NCBI RefSeq assembly: GCF_014054985.1
Contig: NZ_CP059569.1
Location: 930,001 to 994,000 of the forward strand
Source of the DNA: Kingella oralis
GTDB lineage: Bacteria; Pseudomonadota; Gammaproteobacteria; Burkholderiales; Neisseriaceae
Direction: 5' to 3'
Length of the DNA: 64,000 bases
The notes beneath the pieces are model-generated. The model worked only from the letters and a program-made list of their open reading frames with translations. It made no database searches and had not been told where the DNA came from. The translations under genes were made by a program, and so were the position numbers. Positions 1 to 8,900 of the stretch are shown in pieces. Numbering within the stretch: position 1 is the first letter of the stretch; every line of letters starts with the position of its first letter.

Positions 1-152
1 TGCGTTGCCGCCAAGCCGATGCCTTTGGACGCATACATGGTTTCCGCCATATCCTGCACCAGCGTGCGGATGCGCTCGTCCACCTGCGCCACAGGCTGCG
101 CGACGATGTGTAATCGTTCGTTAGGATGCGTTAAAATAGGTAACAAAGCCAT
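1..152 (-). CDS. def: Peptide deformylase, N-terminal part (runs off the window)
   Basis: Only the first 50 codons are inside the window; the gene continues to the left of base 1. The visible protein begins MALLPILTHPNERL and reaches the conserved segment KGIGLAAT, which is motif 1 (GxGxAAxQ) of peptide deformylases. The enzyme removes the formyl group from the starting methionine of new proteins and uses a metal held by later His and Cys residues, which are not visible here. It diverges from the LysM gene, an arrangement known from Neisseria. The ATG at 152 starts the family-typical N-terminus. Confidence 0.88.
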   Translation of the reverse strand, partial: MALLPILTHPNERLHIVAQPVAQVDERIRTLVQDMAETMYASKGIGLAAT

Positions 153-323
153 AAAACAAATATCCTCAAATTGTGTGATTTCTAAAAAACTGTGGCATAG
201 ATGCCAATTTGCTTAACGCATTTTAGTATAATGCTAGCCTAAACAATTTAAAATGCACTATCATTGCAATTGTTCGTTAAATAATGTAATCCAACTCATC
301 CAAAGCTAATAGGGGATTCCCAA

Positions 324-1544
324 ATGCAAAAAACAATTATAACGCTGCTTTGCGCAGCAGGTATGATGATTTCAACCACCGCCGCAACGGCTGAAAACTT
401 GCGTATCAGAAAAAACGCCCCCGCGCGTTACACCGTAAAACACGGCGACACACTATGGGACATTTCAGGCAAGTACCTGTACCGCCCTTGGAAATGGCCG
501 ACATTATGGGGCATGAACCGCAAGCAAATCAAAAACCCCAATCTGATTTATCCGGGTCAAACTTTGGTGCTCACTTATGTGAACGGCAAACCCCGTTTAA
601 GCGTGGCGCGCGGCAGCCAAAGCAACATCCCAACTTATAAACTGAATCCCCAAGTGCGCGATTTGGGTTCGGGCTATGCCATCCCAACGATTAACGTGAA
701 TTTCTATCACATGTTCATGAAAACGCCGCAATTCATGACCTCAGAACAATTGTCGCACGCCGCGCGCATCGTTGCCGGCCCTGATAACCGCATGTATTAC
801 TCCGGCGGCGACCGCATCTATGCGGACGGCATTGCAGAATTGGGCACATATCTCGTGTTCCGTCCGAACGGTCCCATCGTTGACCCGCGCAGCAAAGCGA
901 ACTTGGGCATCTTGGTTGAGTATGTAGGTGAAGCCTCCACTTTGGTTACGCCAAACAGCCGCCTGTCATACCGCACTGCGGAAGAAGAAGCGAATTTGGC
1001 CCGCGATGAATACTATTCAAACACCAAAAACGGTTTGCTGGTTGGCAAAAAAGTCGCAACGCGCACCGCGCAGCCTATGATTATTGACGGTGCATTGTCT
1101 GAAATCCACCAAGGCGACTACCTGATTAAAAAATCGCCCGCGTTGACCGAGTTCCACTATGTGCCACACGAGCCTGAAACCCGCATTGATGCAGACATCA
1201 TTTCCATCATGGAAGGCGTGGAAGAAAGCGGCACCATGCAAACGCTGATTCTGAACAAAGGCGAAGCCGACGGCTTGGATAACGGCACGGTGTTGAGCAT
1301 TTATCGCCGCGGTCAAGTGGTGAAATCCGATTGGAGAAGCCCGAACGAAAAAGCGACGCACTTTGTGAACACGCCAAATGAAGAAATCGGCTTGGCAATG
1401 GTGTACCGCACAGGCGCACACGTTTCTTCCGCCATCATTTTGGAAAGCATTAAAAACGTGAACCGTGGCGATTTGCTGTCCACCCCAGGTCAAGACTTGG
1501 ATACTTTTGACAGCAAGCCCGCTGCGCGCCCTGCTGCCAAATAA
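324..1544 (+). CDS. LysM peptidoglycan-binding domain protein
   Basis: Predicted exported protein of 406 residues. Residues 1-23 form a signal peptide ending TTAATA. A LysM domain follows at about 35-85 (YTVKHGDTLWDISGKYL, then NPNLIYPGQTLVL), which binds N-acetylglucosamine chains of peptidoglycan. The remaining 300 residues are a neisserial-type extension of unknown function. The start has AGGGG nine bases upstream. A TATAAT at 227-232 could be its -10 box, but no good -35 is seen. It diverges from def. The domain is certain; the cellular role is not. It is probably a periplasmic cell-wall-binding protein. Confidence 0.85.
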   Translation: MQKTIITLLCAAGMMISTTAATAENLRIRKNAPARYTVKHGDTLWDISGKYLYRPWKWPTLWGMNRKQIKNPNLIYPGQTLVLTYVNGKPRLSVARGSQSNIPTYKLNPQVRDLGSGYAIPTINVNFYHMFMKTPQFMTSEQLSHAARIVAGPDNRMYYSGGDRIYADGIAELGTYLVFRPNGPIVDPRSKANLGILVEYVGEASTLVTPNSRLSYRTAEEEANLARDEYYSNTKNGLLVGKKVATRTAQPMIIDGALSEIHQGDYLIKKSPALTEFHYVPHEPETRIDADIISIMEGVEESGTMQTLILNKGEADGLDNGTVLSIYRRGQVVKSDWRSPNEKATHFVNTPNEEIGLAMVYRTGAHVSSAIILESIKNVNRGDLLSTPGQDLDTFDSKPAARPAAK

Positions 1545-1557
1545 TTAGCGTGATAAC

Positions 1558-1595
1558 TTTTCAGGCTGCCTTTCAACATTGAGGCAGCCTGAAAA
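1558..1595. repeat. Inverted pair of uptake sequences after the LysM gene
   Basis: A reverse-oriented DUS (TTTTCAGGCTGCCT) and a forward one (AGGCAGCCTGAAAA) face each other across about ten bases and can form a strong hairpin just after the LysM stop. No U-rich tail follows, so it is a doubtful terminator, but it separates the gene from the HIT gene. Confidence 0.75.
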
Positions 1596-1616
1596 CATTT
1601 GATGGAGACGATGAAC

Positions 1617-2021
1617 ATGGATTGCCCAATTTGCGCCGCGCAAAACGAAGAAATTTTGCTGCAAACGCCCAATCTGCGCGTGATTGCCGTGCACAACGAA
1701 GCCAATGCCCCCGCTTTTTGCCGCGTGATTTGGCAACGGCATGTTGCCGAGATGACCGATTTGCAACCCGCCGAGCGCGCCGAATTGATGGAAACGGTTT
1801 ACAAGGTGGAAGAGGCGATGCGCCAAGTATTGCAGCCTGAAAAAATCAATTTGGCGAGTTTGGGCAATGTGGTGCCGCATTTGCATTGGCATGTGATTGC
1901 GCGCTTTCAAGACGATGCGTGTTTCCCCGCGCCGATTTGGGCTGCGGCAATGCGCGAAGCCACTTTCAGACTGCCTGAAAACTGGTCAAGCCAAGTAAAA
2001 CGCATGCTAAATGCAGCCTGA
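1617..2021 (+). CDS. HIT family protein
   Basis: Small histidine-triad protein of about 134 residues. The signature HLHWHVIAR puts the three histidines at residues 88, 90 and 92; the family hydrolyses or transfers nucleotide phosphoramidates and related substrates. The N-terminal CPIC could bind a metal with later residues. Three in-frame ATGs lie close together (1602, 1611, 1617); 1617 is chosen because GGAG sits nine bases upstream, and 1611 is the main alternative. The real substrate of this protein cannot be read from sequence. Confidence 0.88.
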   Translation: MDCPICAAQNEEILLQTPNLRVIAVHNEANAPAFCRVIWQRHVAEMTDLQPAERAELMETVYKVEEAMRQVLQPEKINLASLGNVVPHLHWHVIARFQDDACFPAPIWAAAMREATFRLPENWSSQVKRMLNAA

Positions 2022-2066
2022 AAACGCGCCATGGCGGATTAGCTTGCAATGAGCACGGCTGCCGAT

Positions 2067-2096
2067 TTGGGCGTATTTTTGTTCATCCACTATAAT
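2067..2096 (+). promoter_or_regulatory. Candidate sigma-70 promoter of the LD-carboxypeptidase gene
   Basis: A perfect TATAAT at 2091-2096 is preceded at 18 bases by TTGGGC, a partial -35. Transcription would start about 25 bases before the ATG at 2128. Confidence 0.45.
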
Positions 2097-2127
2097 GCGC
2101 GGGTTTGTTCACCCATAAGGAAATCCC

Positions 2128-3330
2128 ATGCGTTTCACATTATCGCGCCGACATCTTTTGCAAAACTCGTTAATCGCCGCAGGCAGCGGCGTGTTGGCGG
2201 CATGCGGCAGCACCAAGCCGCAGCCCAACATCCAAACACCCGTGCCTACCGTCCAACCCCAAAATACGCCCACCCCCGCACCACGCACCCAAGGTGACAA
2301 CACCATGCGAATTTTTGCCTCATCAGGCTTTTGTGAAGACCCCGCCCGCATCCAAACAGGCTTAGACCGCCTTGCCCAAGCAGGCTTCTCCATCACCAAC
2401 CACGCCGCCGCTTACCGCCGTTTCCAACGTTTTGCGGGCAGCGATTTTGAGCGCATTGCCGATTTCCAAGACGTGGCGATAGGGCGTGCAGCCACGCCCA
2501 AAGTATTCATGGGCACGCGGGGCGGCTACGGCGCAGCGCGGTTATTGCCGTATATCGATTGGGGCAACTTGGGCGCGAGAATGCGCGAGCAGCAAACCTT
2601 GTTGTTCGGATTCAGCGATGTAACCGCCATTCAACTGGCGCTGCTTGCGCAAAGCGGCATGCCCAGCTTTGCCGGACCGATGCTGTACAGCGAATTTGCC
2701 AAACCGCAGCCCAATTTTTACACCATGGACAGCTTTATCCGCACCACCACTTCCACCAGCACCACCGTTGCCGTGTCGGCGTATCAAACTTCGCGCGTGA
2801 AAGATGCGGACGGCATCTTGTGGGGCGGCAATTTGAGCGTGTTGGCATCGCTGGCAGGGTCGCCGTATATGCCCAAGATTCAAGGCGGCATTTTGTTTAT
2901 TGAAGACGTTGCCGAGCAGCCCTACCGCATTGAGCGGATGCTGCAAACGCTGCATTTGGCGGGCATTTTGAAAAGCCAGCAAGCGATTGTGTTGGGCGAT
3001 TTCCGCATGGGCAACATCCGCGATGTTTACGACAGCAGCTACGATTTGACCAACGTATCGCAAGTGATTGCCCGCGCAACAGGCGTGCCCGTTTACACCG
3101 GCTTCCCGTTCGGGCACGTTGCCAACAAAACCACCTTCCCGCTCGGCGCGCGCGCGCAGCTTCGCGGCAACAGCGCAGGCGGCTACCAAATCACATTCAG
3201 CGATTACCCGACATTAAACGCGGCAGCGTTAAACTTAAAAGCAGGCTTGTTACCGCAGCCTGAAATCATTGCCAGCGCGCCCGCCATGACCTCATCCAAC
3301 GGCGAAAGCGCCGCAGACGCGGAATTCTGA
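2128..3330 (+). CDS. LD-carboxypeptidase (S66 family), probable lipoprotein
   Basis: 400 residues. S66 enzymes cleave the terminal D-alanine from tetrapeptides in peptidoglycan recycling. The family signature is present: RGGYGAARLLPYID, the nucleophile in GFSD (Ser about 163), the Glu in LFIED (about 259) and the His in GFPFGH (about 330). The N-terminus differs from cytoplasmic LdcA: SRRHLLQ looks like a twin-arginine signal and LAAC at residues 23-26 is a lipobox, followed by a Pro/Thr-rich linker. This suggests a membrane-anchored periplasmic enzyme. A strong terminator follows at 3361-3390. Confidence 0.88.
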   Translation: MRFTLSRRHLLQNSLIAAGSGVLAACGSTKPQPNIQTPVPTVQPQNTPTPAPRTQGDNTMRIFASSGFCEDPARIQTGLDRLAQAGFSITNHAAAYRRFQRFAGSDFERIADFQDVAIGRAATPKVFMGTRGGYGAARLLPYIDWGNLGARMREQQTLLFGFSDVTAIQLALLAQSGMPSFAGPMLYSEFAKPQPNFYTMDSFIRTTTSTSTTVAVSAYQTSRVKDADGILWGGNLSVLASLAGSPYMPKIQGGILFIEDVAEQPYRIERMLQTLHLAGILKSQQAIVLGDFRMGNIRDVYDSSYDLTNVSQVIARATGVPVYTGFPFGHVANKTTFPLGARAQLRGNSAGGYQITFSDYPTLNAAALNLKAGLLPQPEIIASAPAMTSSNGESAADAEF

Positions 3331-3360
3331 TTTTCATGCTGCCTAATCAGAACAAGCAAA

Positions 3361-3390
3361 AGCCCCAACCGTTTTGGCTGGGGCTTTTTT
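3361..3390. terminator. Intrinsic terminator between convergent genes
   Basis: AGCCCCA at 3361-3367 pairs with TGGGGCT at 3379-3385 and is followed by TTTTTT. The A-rich left side lets it also serve the minus-strand gene ending at 3400. Confidence 0.85.
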
Positions 3391-3399
3391 GCACGGGCG

Positions 3400-3690
3400 T
3401 TATTTGCAGTTGATGCCCATCATTTTGGGCGGATTGCCGTCGGAAACGGGCACGCGGCAGGTTGTGCCATTGCTACCCGCCACCACCAACACGCGTTTGC
3501 TGCCGTCGTTGCTTTCGCTAATTGTGAGCGGCTCTTTTGCGCCCATGCCGTTGGCGGCGGAAGCCATGCTGTTGATAAAGCCTGCGTCTTTTACGCTGGA
3601 CGAGTTGGATGCGATGGTTGGGTCTTTTGCCATTGCCAATGGGCTGGCAACGAGTAACGCAATCGCGCTGGTAAGGATAAGTTTTTTCAT
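3400..3690 (-). CDS. Small exported protein of unknown function
   Basis: 96 residues starting MKKLILTSAIALLVASPLA, a clear signal peptide cleaved after AMA. The mature part is about 75 residues with two cysteines (TTCRVP and GINCK) that could form a disulfide. I do not recognise the family. An upstream in-frame start at 3744 would add 18 residues and spoil the signal peptide; 3690 is preferred, with GGGA about nine bases upstream. It stands alone, convergent with the LD-carboxypeptidase gene. Confidence 0.75.
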   Translation of the reverse strand: MKKLILTSAIALLVASPLAMAKDPTIASNSSSVKDAGFINSMASAANGMGAKEPLTISESNDGSKRVLVVAGSNGTTCRVPVSDGNPPKMMGINCK

Positions 3691-3912
3691 GATGTATGTC
3701 CCTTTCGGTGGAGTTGTTCGCACAATGTACAGCAAATTGAGCATTTTAGGGAATTTTTTACATCGCCATACATTTGCTTGATGCGAAGAGGCAGCCTGAA
3801 ACGCGGTTTGGTGTGGTAAAAATGGATGGTAAGCGTAAGTTTTACGGTTTCGTAGAAGCGTGTAAACCCGTTTTAGCTCCGCTGAACTGTGTTTCAGGCT
3901 GTCTCATTATTT

Positions 3913-5232
3913 TCAGGCTGCCTCATGGTTGTCGGGATTCAAAATGCGCACTTCGCGTTGCGGGAACGGCAATTCAATGCCTTCTTCGTTAAACCGTTGC
4001 CAAATGGTGAGCAAAATGTCGGAGAACAAGCCGCCAAAGCCGTTTTCGGGGTCGTTCACCCAAAAGCCGACGCGCAGATTGATGCCGTTGTCGCCAAATC
4101 CCAACAGCAGGGCGGAGGGCGGTGGGTTGCTGCCTACACGTTTTTGCGCGGCGGCGGCTTCGCGCATAATGTTCATCGCCCGCGTTAAATCGGTGGCGTA
4201 GGCAACTTGGATGTCCAGCGATTGATACAAGGCGCGGGCGGTATAGGATTCGTTAATCACGGTGTTGGTAACAAAGGTTTCGTTGGGGATTAGGGCTTCT
4301 GCGCCATTTGCGTTGCGCAGCACCACAAAGCGCGAAGTGAGTTGGGTTACATAGCCTGTAAAGCCGTTTACGGTGAGGCGGTCGTTGATGCGGATGGAGC
4401 GGTCTGCCAAGATGATAAAGCCCGACACATAATTGCTGGCGATTTTTTGCAAACCAAAGCCCAGCCCCACGCCCAGTGCGCCGCCAAACACGGACAACAC
4501 GGTTAAATCTATGCCCACCAAAGGCAGCGCAACCAACACCGATAGTATCATCAGCAGCGATTTCATCACTTTGGACAGCACAATCCGCAGATTCATATCC
4601 AGCCGTGCGCTTGCCATCAAACGCGCGTTGAGCCAGCGATAAAACCACATCGTGCCCACCATCATCACGCCCACCCACAGCAGGCCGCTTAAAATGGTGT
4701 AAACATTCAGTTTGCTCGCGCCGATGGGGATTTGCAGCGATTTGAGCCAATCAATAATCCAATCATCAATGCCTGACAGCCACAAAATAAAACAGCCCCA
4801 AAGCCCTGTGGAAGCGGCGCGTTCAATTGCATCCGAGCGCGTATTTTTGGGAAACGCGCCGTTAATCAACGCCAGCACCAGCCTAATCGCCATCATCCAG
4901 TTTGCCGCCAACACCAAAAGTTTCAGCCACACCGCATGCAAGCCCGCCGCTTCCCATGCCACTTGCGCAATAAGCGCCACCACTAGCAGCAACACGGGAA
5001 ACAACACGCGCCGCAACACATGGCGAATCATGCGAAAACGAATCGCCTTGATTTTGGACGACTGCGCCCATTTTTCCGACAGGCGATAGGCGACAAACAC
5101 CAAAGCCAGCATAATCGCCAGCTCCACCCAGCCCATAGGCTGCCTGAAACTGCGTTCCAACAGGTTTGCGGTGAAGGCTTTGCGGGCAAAGAGATTAACG
5201 ATGAAGTCTTGCCAAGAAAAAGATGCGGGCAT
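3913..5232 (-). CDS. Mechanosensitive ion channel, MscS family
   Basis: About 439 residues with several N-terminal membrane helices and the MscS core in the second half. The pore helix GGALGVGLGFGLQKIASNY has the Gly/Ala spacing of MscS TM3, and it is followed by the beta domain (DRLTVNGFTGYV and NGAEALIPN). Such channels open under membrane tension and release solutes after osmotic downshock. The start at 5232 (MPASFS) has AGGA seven bases upstream; a longer frame to 5355 lacks support. The longer N-terminal membrane part resembles larger MscS relatives rather than the 286-residue E. coli MscS. Confidence 0.88.
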   Translation of the reverse strand: MPASFSWQDFIVNLFARKAFTANLLERSFRQPMGWVELAIMLALVFVAYRLSEKWAQSSKIKAIRFRMIRHVLRRVLFPVLLLVVALIAQVAWEAAGLHAVWLKLLVLAANWMMAIRLVLALINGAFPKNTRSDAIERAASTGLWGCFILWLSGIDDWIIDWLKSLQIPIGASKLNVYTILSGLLWVGVMMVGTMWFYRWLNARLMASARLDMNLRIVLSKVMKSLLMILSVLVALPLVGIDLTVLSVFGGALGVGLGFGLQKIASNYVSGFIILADRSIRINDRLTVNGFTGYVTQLTSRFVVLRNANGAEALIPNETFVTNTVINESYTARALYQSLDIQVAYATDLTRAMNIMREAAAAQKRVGSNPPPSALLLGFGDNGINLRVGFWVNDPENGFGGLFSDILLTIWQRFNEEGIELPFPQREVRILNPDNHEAA

Positions 5233-5670
5233 GGGGATTCCTGTTTGCAAAATGGAGGCGGATTTTAACATTTGGGCGACAAACTTTGCCCACATATTTT
5301 GTGGATAACTGTGTGGAAAATATGTGGCTGCCATCAAATTTTGTTGCAATATCATGGTATGGCTTTTGCTGCTTATTTTTTGTGCAAAATGGGGCGGATG
5401 GGATTGTGCTTGACTTTGTTACTATTTGAAAATAAAAGATAAATTATAATTTTGCGTGTAAGTTGTTGATATTATTTGCATGGCGAATGGATGGCAATAT
5501 CGGGGTTTTCAGGCTGCCTTTGCGTGGTGTAACGGCTGGTTGTGCCAGACGTGGATAGATTGGGCAGCCTGAAAAAGCAAAGAGGGTTGCAAAGCTGGGG
5601 TTAAGCATTTTCAGGCTGCCTCAACAGGCTGAGGCAGCCTGAAAATCGGTTTGTATTTCATCAAACAAAA
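5233..5670. other. Intergenic region without a gene
   Basis: No convincing coding region. It holds an AT-rich stretch (about 5400-5490) and several DUS copies in both orientations, including a facing pair at about 5610-5645. Confidence 0.7.
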
Positions 5671-5700
5671 ACCGCCGTTAGCGCAAAGCATAACGGCGGT
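5666..5700 (-). terminator. Intrinsic terminator of ilvB-ilvH
   Basis: A perfect 10-base stem, 5671-5680 with 5691-5700 (ACCGCCGTTA), is followed on the minus strand by TTTTTG. It lies just beyond the ilvH stop. Confidence 0.88.
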
Positions 5701-5720
5701 TTCATCTTGCCGGGTTAAAC

Positions 5721-6212
5721 TCAGATTTTCAAAATACGCTCGCCGCGACCAATTCCGGCCGCGCCTGTCCGCACGGTTTCCAAAATGGAATTTTGCGGCA
5801 GATTGACCAGCAGGCTGTCCAACTTATCGCGCGCACCCGTTACTTCGATGGTGTAAGTTTTATCGGTCAAGTCAATGATTTGACCGCGATAAATAGTTAC
5901 CAAGCGCAATACTTCATCGCGCTCTTTGCCCGTGGCGCGCACTTTCACCAGCATCAATTCGCGCTCGTTGTGTTGCCCTTCGTTCAAATCCACCACTTTC
6001 ACCACTTCAACCAACTTATTGAGTTGCTTGGTAATTTGTTCGATTACGCTATCGCTGCCATGCGTAACAATCGTCATGCGCGAAAGCGTGGGGTCTTCGG
6101 TGGGCGCAGCCGACAACGAATCGATGTTGTAGTTCCGTGCCGAGAACAAGCCCACCACGCGGCTTAGTGCGCCAGATTCGTTTTCCAGCAAAACAGACAA
6201 GATATGTCGCAT
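5721..6212 (-). CDS. ilvH: Acetolactate synthase small (regulatory) subunit
   Basis: 163 residues, the usual size. The N-terminal ACT domain is clear (HILSVLLENESGALSRVVGL then NYNIDSLS), followed by the C-terminal half (RELMLVKV through the DKLDSLL segment). It gives the large subunit full activity and feedback inhibition by valine. It starts 13 bases after the ilvB stop, so the two form one unit, ended by the terminator at 5666-5700. ilvN is the equivalent name in other bacteria. Confidence 0.95.
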   Translation of the reverse strand: MRHILSVLLENESGALSRVVGLFSARNYNIDSLSAAPTEDPTLSRMTIVTHGSDSVIEQITKQLNKLVEVVKVVDLNEGQHNERELMLVKVRATGKERDEVLRLVTIYRGQIIDLTDKTYTIEVTGARDKLDSLLVNLPQNSILETVRTGAAGIGRGERILKI

Positions 6213-6225
6213 TTTTGTTCCTTTC

Positions 6226-7947
6226 TTATGCCTTAGTTGAACGCATGTGTTGCGGCAAGACCATTTCGTCCAAACCTTTGCCCGCGCCCACCATGGGGAA
6301 CACGTTTTGTTTGCGGTCAGTTATAAAGTCCATGAATACAAAGCGGTTTTTCAGGGCTAACGCTTCGCGCAACGCGCCTTCCACATCGGATGCTTTTTCA
6401 ATCCGCATGCCCACATGGCCATAGGCCTGCACCAGTTTCACGAAATCGGGCTGGCATTCCAAATTGGTTTCCGATTCGCGTTCGTCGTAGAACAATTCTT
6501 GCCATTGGCGCACCATGCCCAAATAGCCGTTGTTCAAACACACGGTTTTAATCGGCAGATTGTATTGCGCGCAGGTGCCCAGTTCTTGAATGTTCATTTG
6601 GATGGAGCCTTCGCCTGTAATGCAGAACACGTCTTTATCAGGGTTGGCAAGGTGCGCGCCCATCGCGTAGGGCAAGCCCACGCCCATTGTGCCTGCGCCG
6701 CCCGAATTGAGCCATTGGCGCGGGCGTTGGAACGGATAATACAGCGCGGCAAACATTTGATGCTGTCCTACGTCAGACGTAATGATGGCATCGTTGTTGG
6801 TTACTTTTGCCAAAGTTTGCACCACATATTGCGGCAGGATTAAATCGGTTTCAGGCAGCCTTAAACATTCTTGCGCGCGCCATTCTTCAATCGTTTTCCA
6901 CCATTTTTCCAAATGGTTGGCGTTGACGGATTCGTTTTGCGCACGCCACAAGCCAAGCATCTCGCTTAAAACGTTTTTCACATCACCCACAATCGGCACA
7001 TCGGCTTTAACGCGTTTGGAAATGCTGGATGGGTCAATATCAATATGGATGATTTTTTTCGGCGCTTCGGCAAATTTTGCAGGCGAGCCGACTACGCGGT
7101 CATCAAAACGCGCACCAATCGCCACCACCACATCGGCGTTTTGCATGGCAAGATTGGCTTCATAAGTGCCGTGCATACCGAGCATGCCTAAGAATTGGCG
7201 GTCATCAGAAGGATACGCGCCCAAGCCCATCAATGTGCCTGTGCAAGGCACGCCTGTGGTACGGATTAAATCGGTTAATTCTTTTGAGGCATTGCCCAAC
7301 ACCGCGCCGCCGCCAAAGTAAACCAAAGGACGTTTGGCGGCAGACAAAAGCTGCACCGCTTTTTTAATCTGCCCAACGTGCCCTTGCACCACGGGCTGAT
7401 AGGAGCGAATCGGCAAATCTTCTTGCGGATAGCTGTATTTTGCCGTGGCTTGGGTAACATCTTTGGCAATGTCAATCACCACAGGACCTGGGCGACCTGA
7501 TTTAGCAATTTGGAATGCTTTTTTAATGGTTACAGCCAGGTCTTCAATATTGGTAACCAAGAAATTATGTTTTACGCATGGGCGAGAAATACCAATCATA
7601 TCAATTTCTTGGAACGCATCTGTGCCGATTGCGCCTGATGGCACTTGCCCGGAAATCACCACCAGCGGAATCGAATCGCTGTAAGCGGTGGCGATGCCTG
7701 TTATCGCGTTGGTTGCGCCCGGTCCTGATGTAACCAAGGCAACGCCCACTTTGCCGCTGGAACGAGAATAAGCGTCTGCGGCATGCACGGCTGCCTGCTC
7801 GTGTCTCGTTAAAATGTGTTTGAATTTTTTGAGCTGATAAATGGCATCGTAGATTTCCAACACTGCGCCGCCGGGATAACCGAAAACATACTCAACATTT
7901 TCTGCGTGAAGACTTTGCACGATAATTTGTGCGCCTGATATTTGCAT
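6226..7947 (-). CDS. ilvB: Acetolactate synthase large (catalytic) subunit
   Basis: 573 residues. Thiamine-diphosphate enzyme for the first common step of valine, leucine and isoleucine synthesis. The N-terminal domain has YVFGYPGGAVLEIYD and the catalytic Glu in RHEQAAVHAADAY. The C-terminal cofactor motif is GEGSIQMNIQELGT followed by NNGYLG. The start at 7947 (MQISGAQ) has GAGG five bases upstream; a frame extending to 7983 has a poor N-terminus. It is cotranscribed with ilvH. No leader peptide with branched-chain codons was seen upstream. The ilvI naming is equally possible. Confidence 0.95.
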   Translation of the reverse strand: MQISGAQIIVQSLHAENVEYVFGYPGGAVLEIYDAIYQLKKFKHILTRHEQAAVHAADAYSRSSGKVGVALVTSGPGATNAITGIATAYSDSIPLVVISGQVPSGAIGTDAFQEIDMIGISRPCVKHNFLVTNIEDLAVTIKKAFQIAKSGRPGPVVIDIAKDVTQATAKYSYPQEDLPIRSYQPVVQGHVGQIKKAVQLLSAAKRPLVYFGGGAVLGNASKELTDLIRTTGVPCTGTLMGLGAYPSDDRQFLGMLGMHGTYEANLAMQNADVVVAIGARFDDRVVGSPAKFAEAPKKIIHIDIDPSSISKRVKADVPIVGDVKNVLSEMLGLWRAQNESVNANHLEKWWKTIEEWRAQECLRLPETDLILPQYVVQTLAKVTNNDAIITSDVGQHQMFAALYYPFQRPRQWLNSGGAGTMGVGLPYAMGAHLANPDKDVFCITGEGSIQMNIQELGTCAQYNLPIKTVCLNNGYLGMVRQWQELFYDERESETNLECQPDFVKLVQAYGHVGMRIEKASDVEGALREALALKNRFVFMDFITDRKQNVFPMVGAGKGLDEMVLPQHMRSTKA

Positions 7948-8362
7948 GACAACCTCATTTGTTCTGCGTAACTTTGATTGCAAATGGATAATTTTGCCGA
8001 TGCACCTGTAATGCGGTTAAACGAGACAGCGATTTAGGGTACGCGCACACGCTTAACATAACAATAATTATATTGATTGGTTCAATCTGGTTAAACGCTG
8101 GGTTTGTGGAGAAAGGAAACGCCAAGATAACCGAAAGAATTAACAAAAACAAGCGGTATGTAAAAAAAAATTATCTCTGTCAAATAAAGGGTAATATGAT
8201 TATTAAAAATTAAAAAAATTAAGATTTTGAGAATTTAATTGCGCAAATAAGCGAAAAATAATTTTTAAATCTATTTATTTCGCTAAACTGGCTAACCTGC
8301 ATTAAAATTGCTTGATTGGATGCACACACGAAAATTATTTTAATTTGAAAGATTGGAAAAAA
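7948..8362. other. AT-rich divergent intergenic region between ilvB and the pilin genes
   Basis: No gene seen. The stretch 8150-8300 is very AT-rich, with long A and T runs, and must hold the promoters of the divergent ilvB and pilin units. It lacks the DUS copies common elsewhere. No confident -35/-10 pair could be placed. Confidence 0.6.
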
Positions 8363-8899
8363 ATGAAACTGTCTTCGCAACAAAAAGGTTTTACATTGGT
8401 TGAATTGTTGGTTGCTATTGCAATCATAGGTGTTTTGGCTGCTTTGTCTTATCCATCTTATTTAAGCTATATCCGCCGTGCGCGTTTAGATAATGCGCGT
8501 GCCATGATGTCGGATACTGCGCTGGCAATGGAACGTTACTATGGGCAGCATCAGACTTTTTGCCAAGCAAGCGGCGCAACAGGTTGCACCCCGCCTACCG
8601 TAACTTTTGTTACTAAGAATAATGCTTCCACTACGCCTACAACAGGTATTACGGTTACAGTAGATAACGATAACTATAATTTCTCAATAGTTAAAGCAGA
8701 TACCAACAATTATGTATTAAAAGGTGCGCCAAAAGCTGACTTATATTCAGCAGATGATTTGGCTACCAATCAGCTGATTCTGTTCTACGATTCTTCTGTT
8801 CCTGCCTTTGTTCGTTGTACGAGCAGTGGTGCAAATAGTTACCTTACTATATCGCCTACCAACCCTAATGGTCCTGACGGCTGCGAAGTGATGCAATAA
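8363..8899 (+). CDS. Type IV pilin protein (PilV/ComP-type minor pilin)
   Basis: 178 residues. A class III leader of nine residues ends in G and is followed by FTLVELLVAIAIIGVLAALS, so PilD should cleave before Phe10; Glu at mature position 5 is present. The part after the helix (YPSYLSYIRRARLDNAR, then MERYYGQHQTF) resembles neisserial PilV and ComP rather than PilE. Four cysteines could form two disulfides. The start at 8363 is preferred over an upstream GTG/ATG-like extension because it gives a short charged leader. It lies one base before comP, so the two are cotranscribed. It may be a minor pilin of its own type. Confidence 0.85.
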   Translation: MKLSSQQKGFTLVELLVAIAIIGVLAALSYPSYLSYIRRARLDNARAMMSDTALAMERYYGQHQTFCQASGATGCTPPTVTFVTKNNASTTPTTGITVTVDNDNYNFSIVKADTNNYVLKGAPKADLYSADDLATNQLILFYDSSVPAFVRCTSSGANSYLTISPTNPNGPDGCEVMQ

Positions 8900-8900
8900 C

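Noticed and set aside
1017..1493. Open frame of 158 codons antisense to the LysM gene
   Set aside because: Shadow of a real gene; no ribosome site, and composition follows the opposite strand.
7948..8362. Possible leader/attenuator before ilvB
   Set aside because: No branched-chain-rich leader peptide or terminator hairpin was found in this AT-rich stretch.
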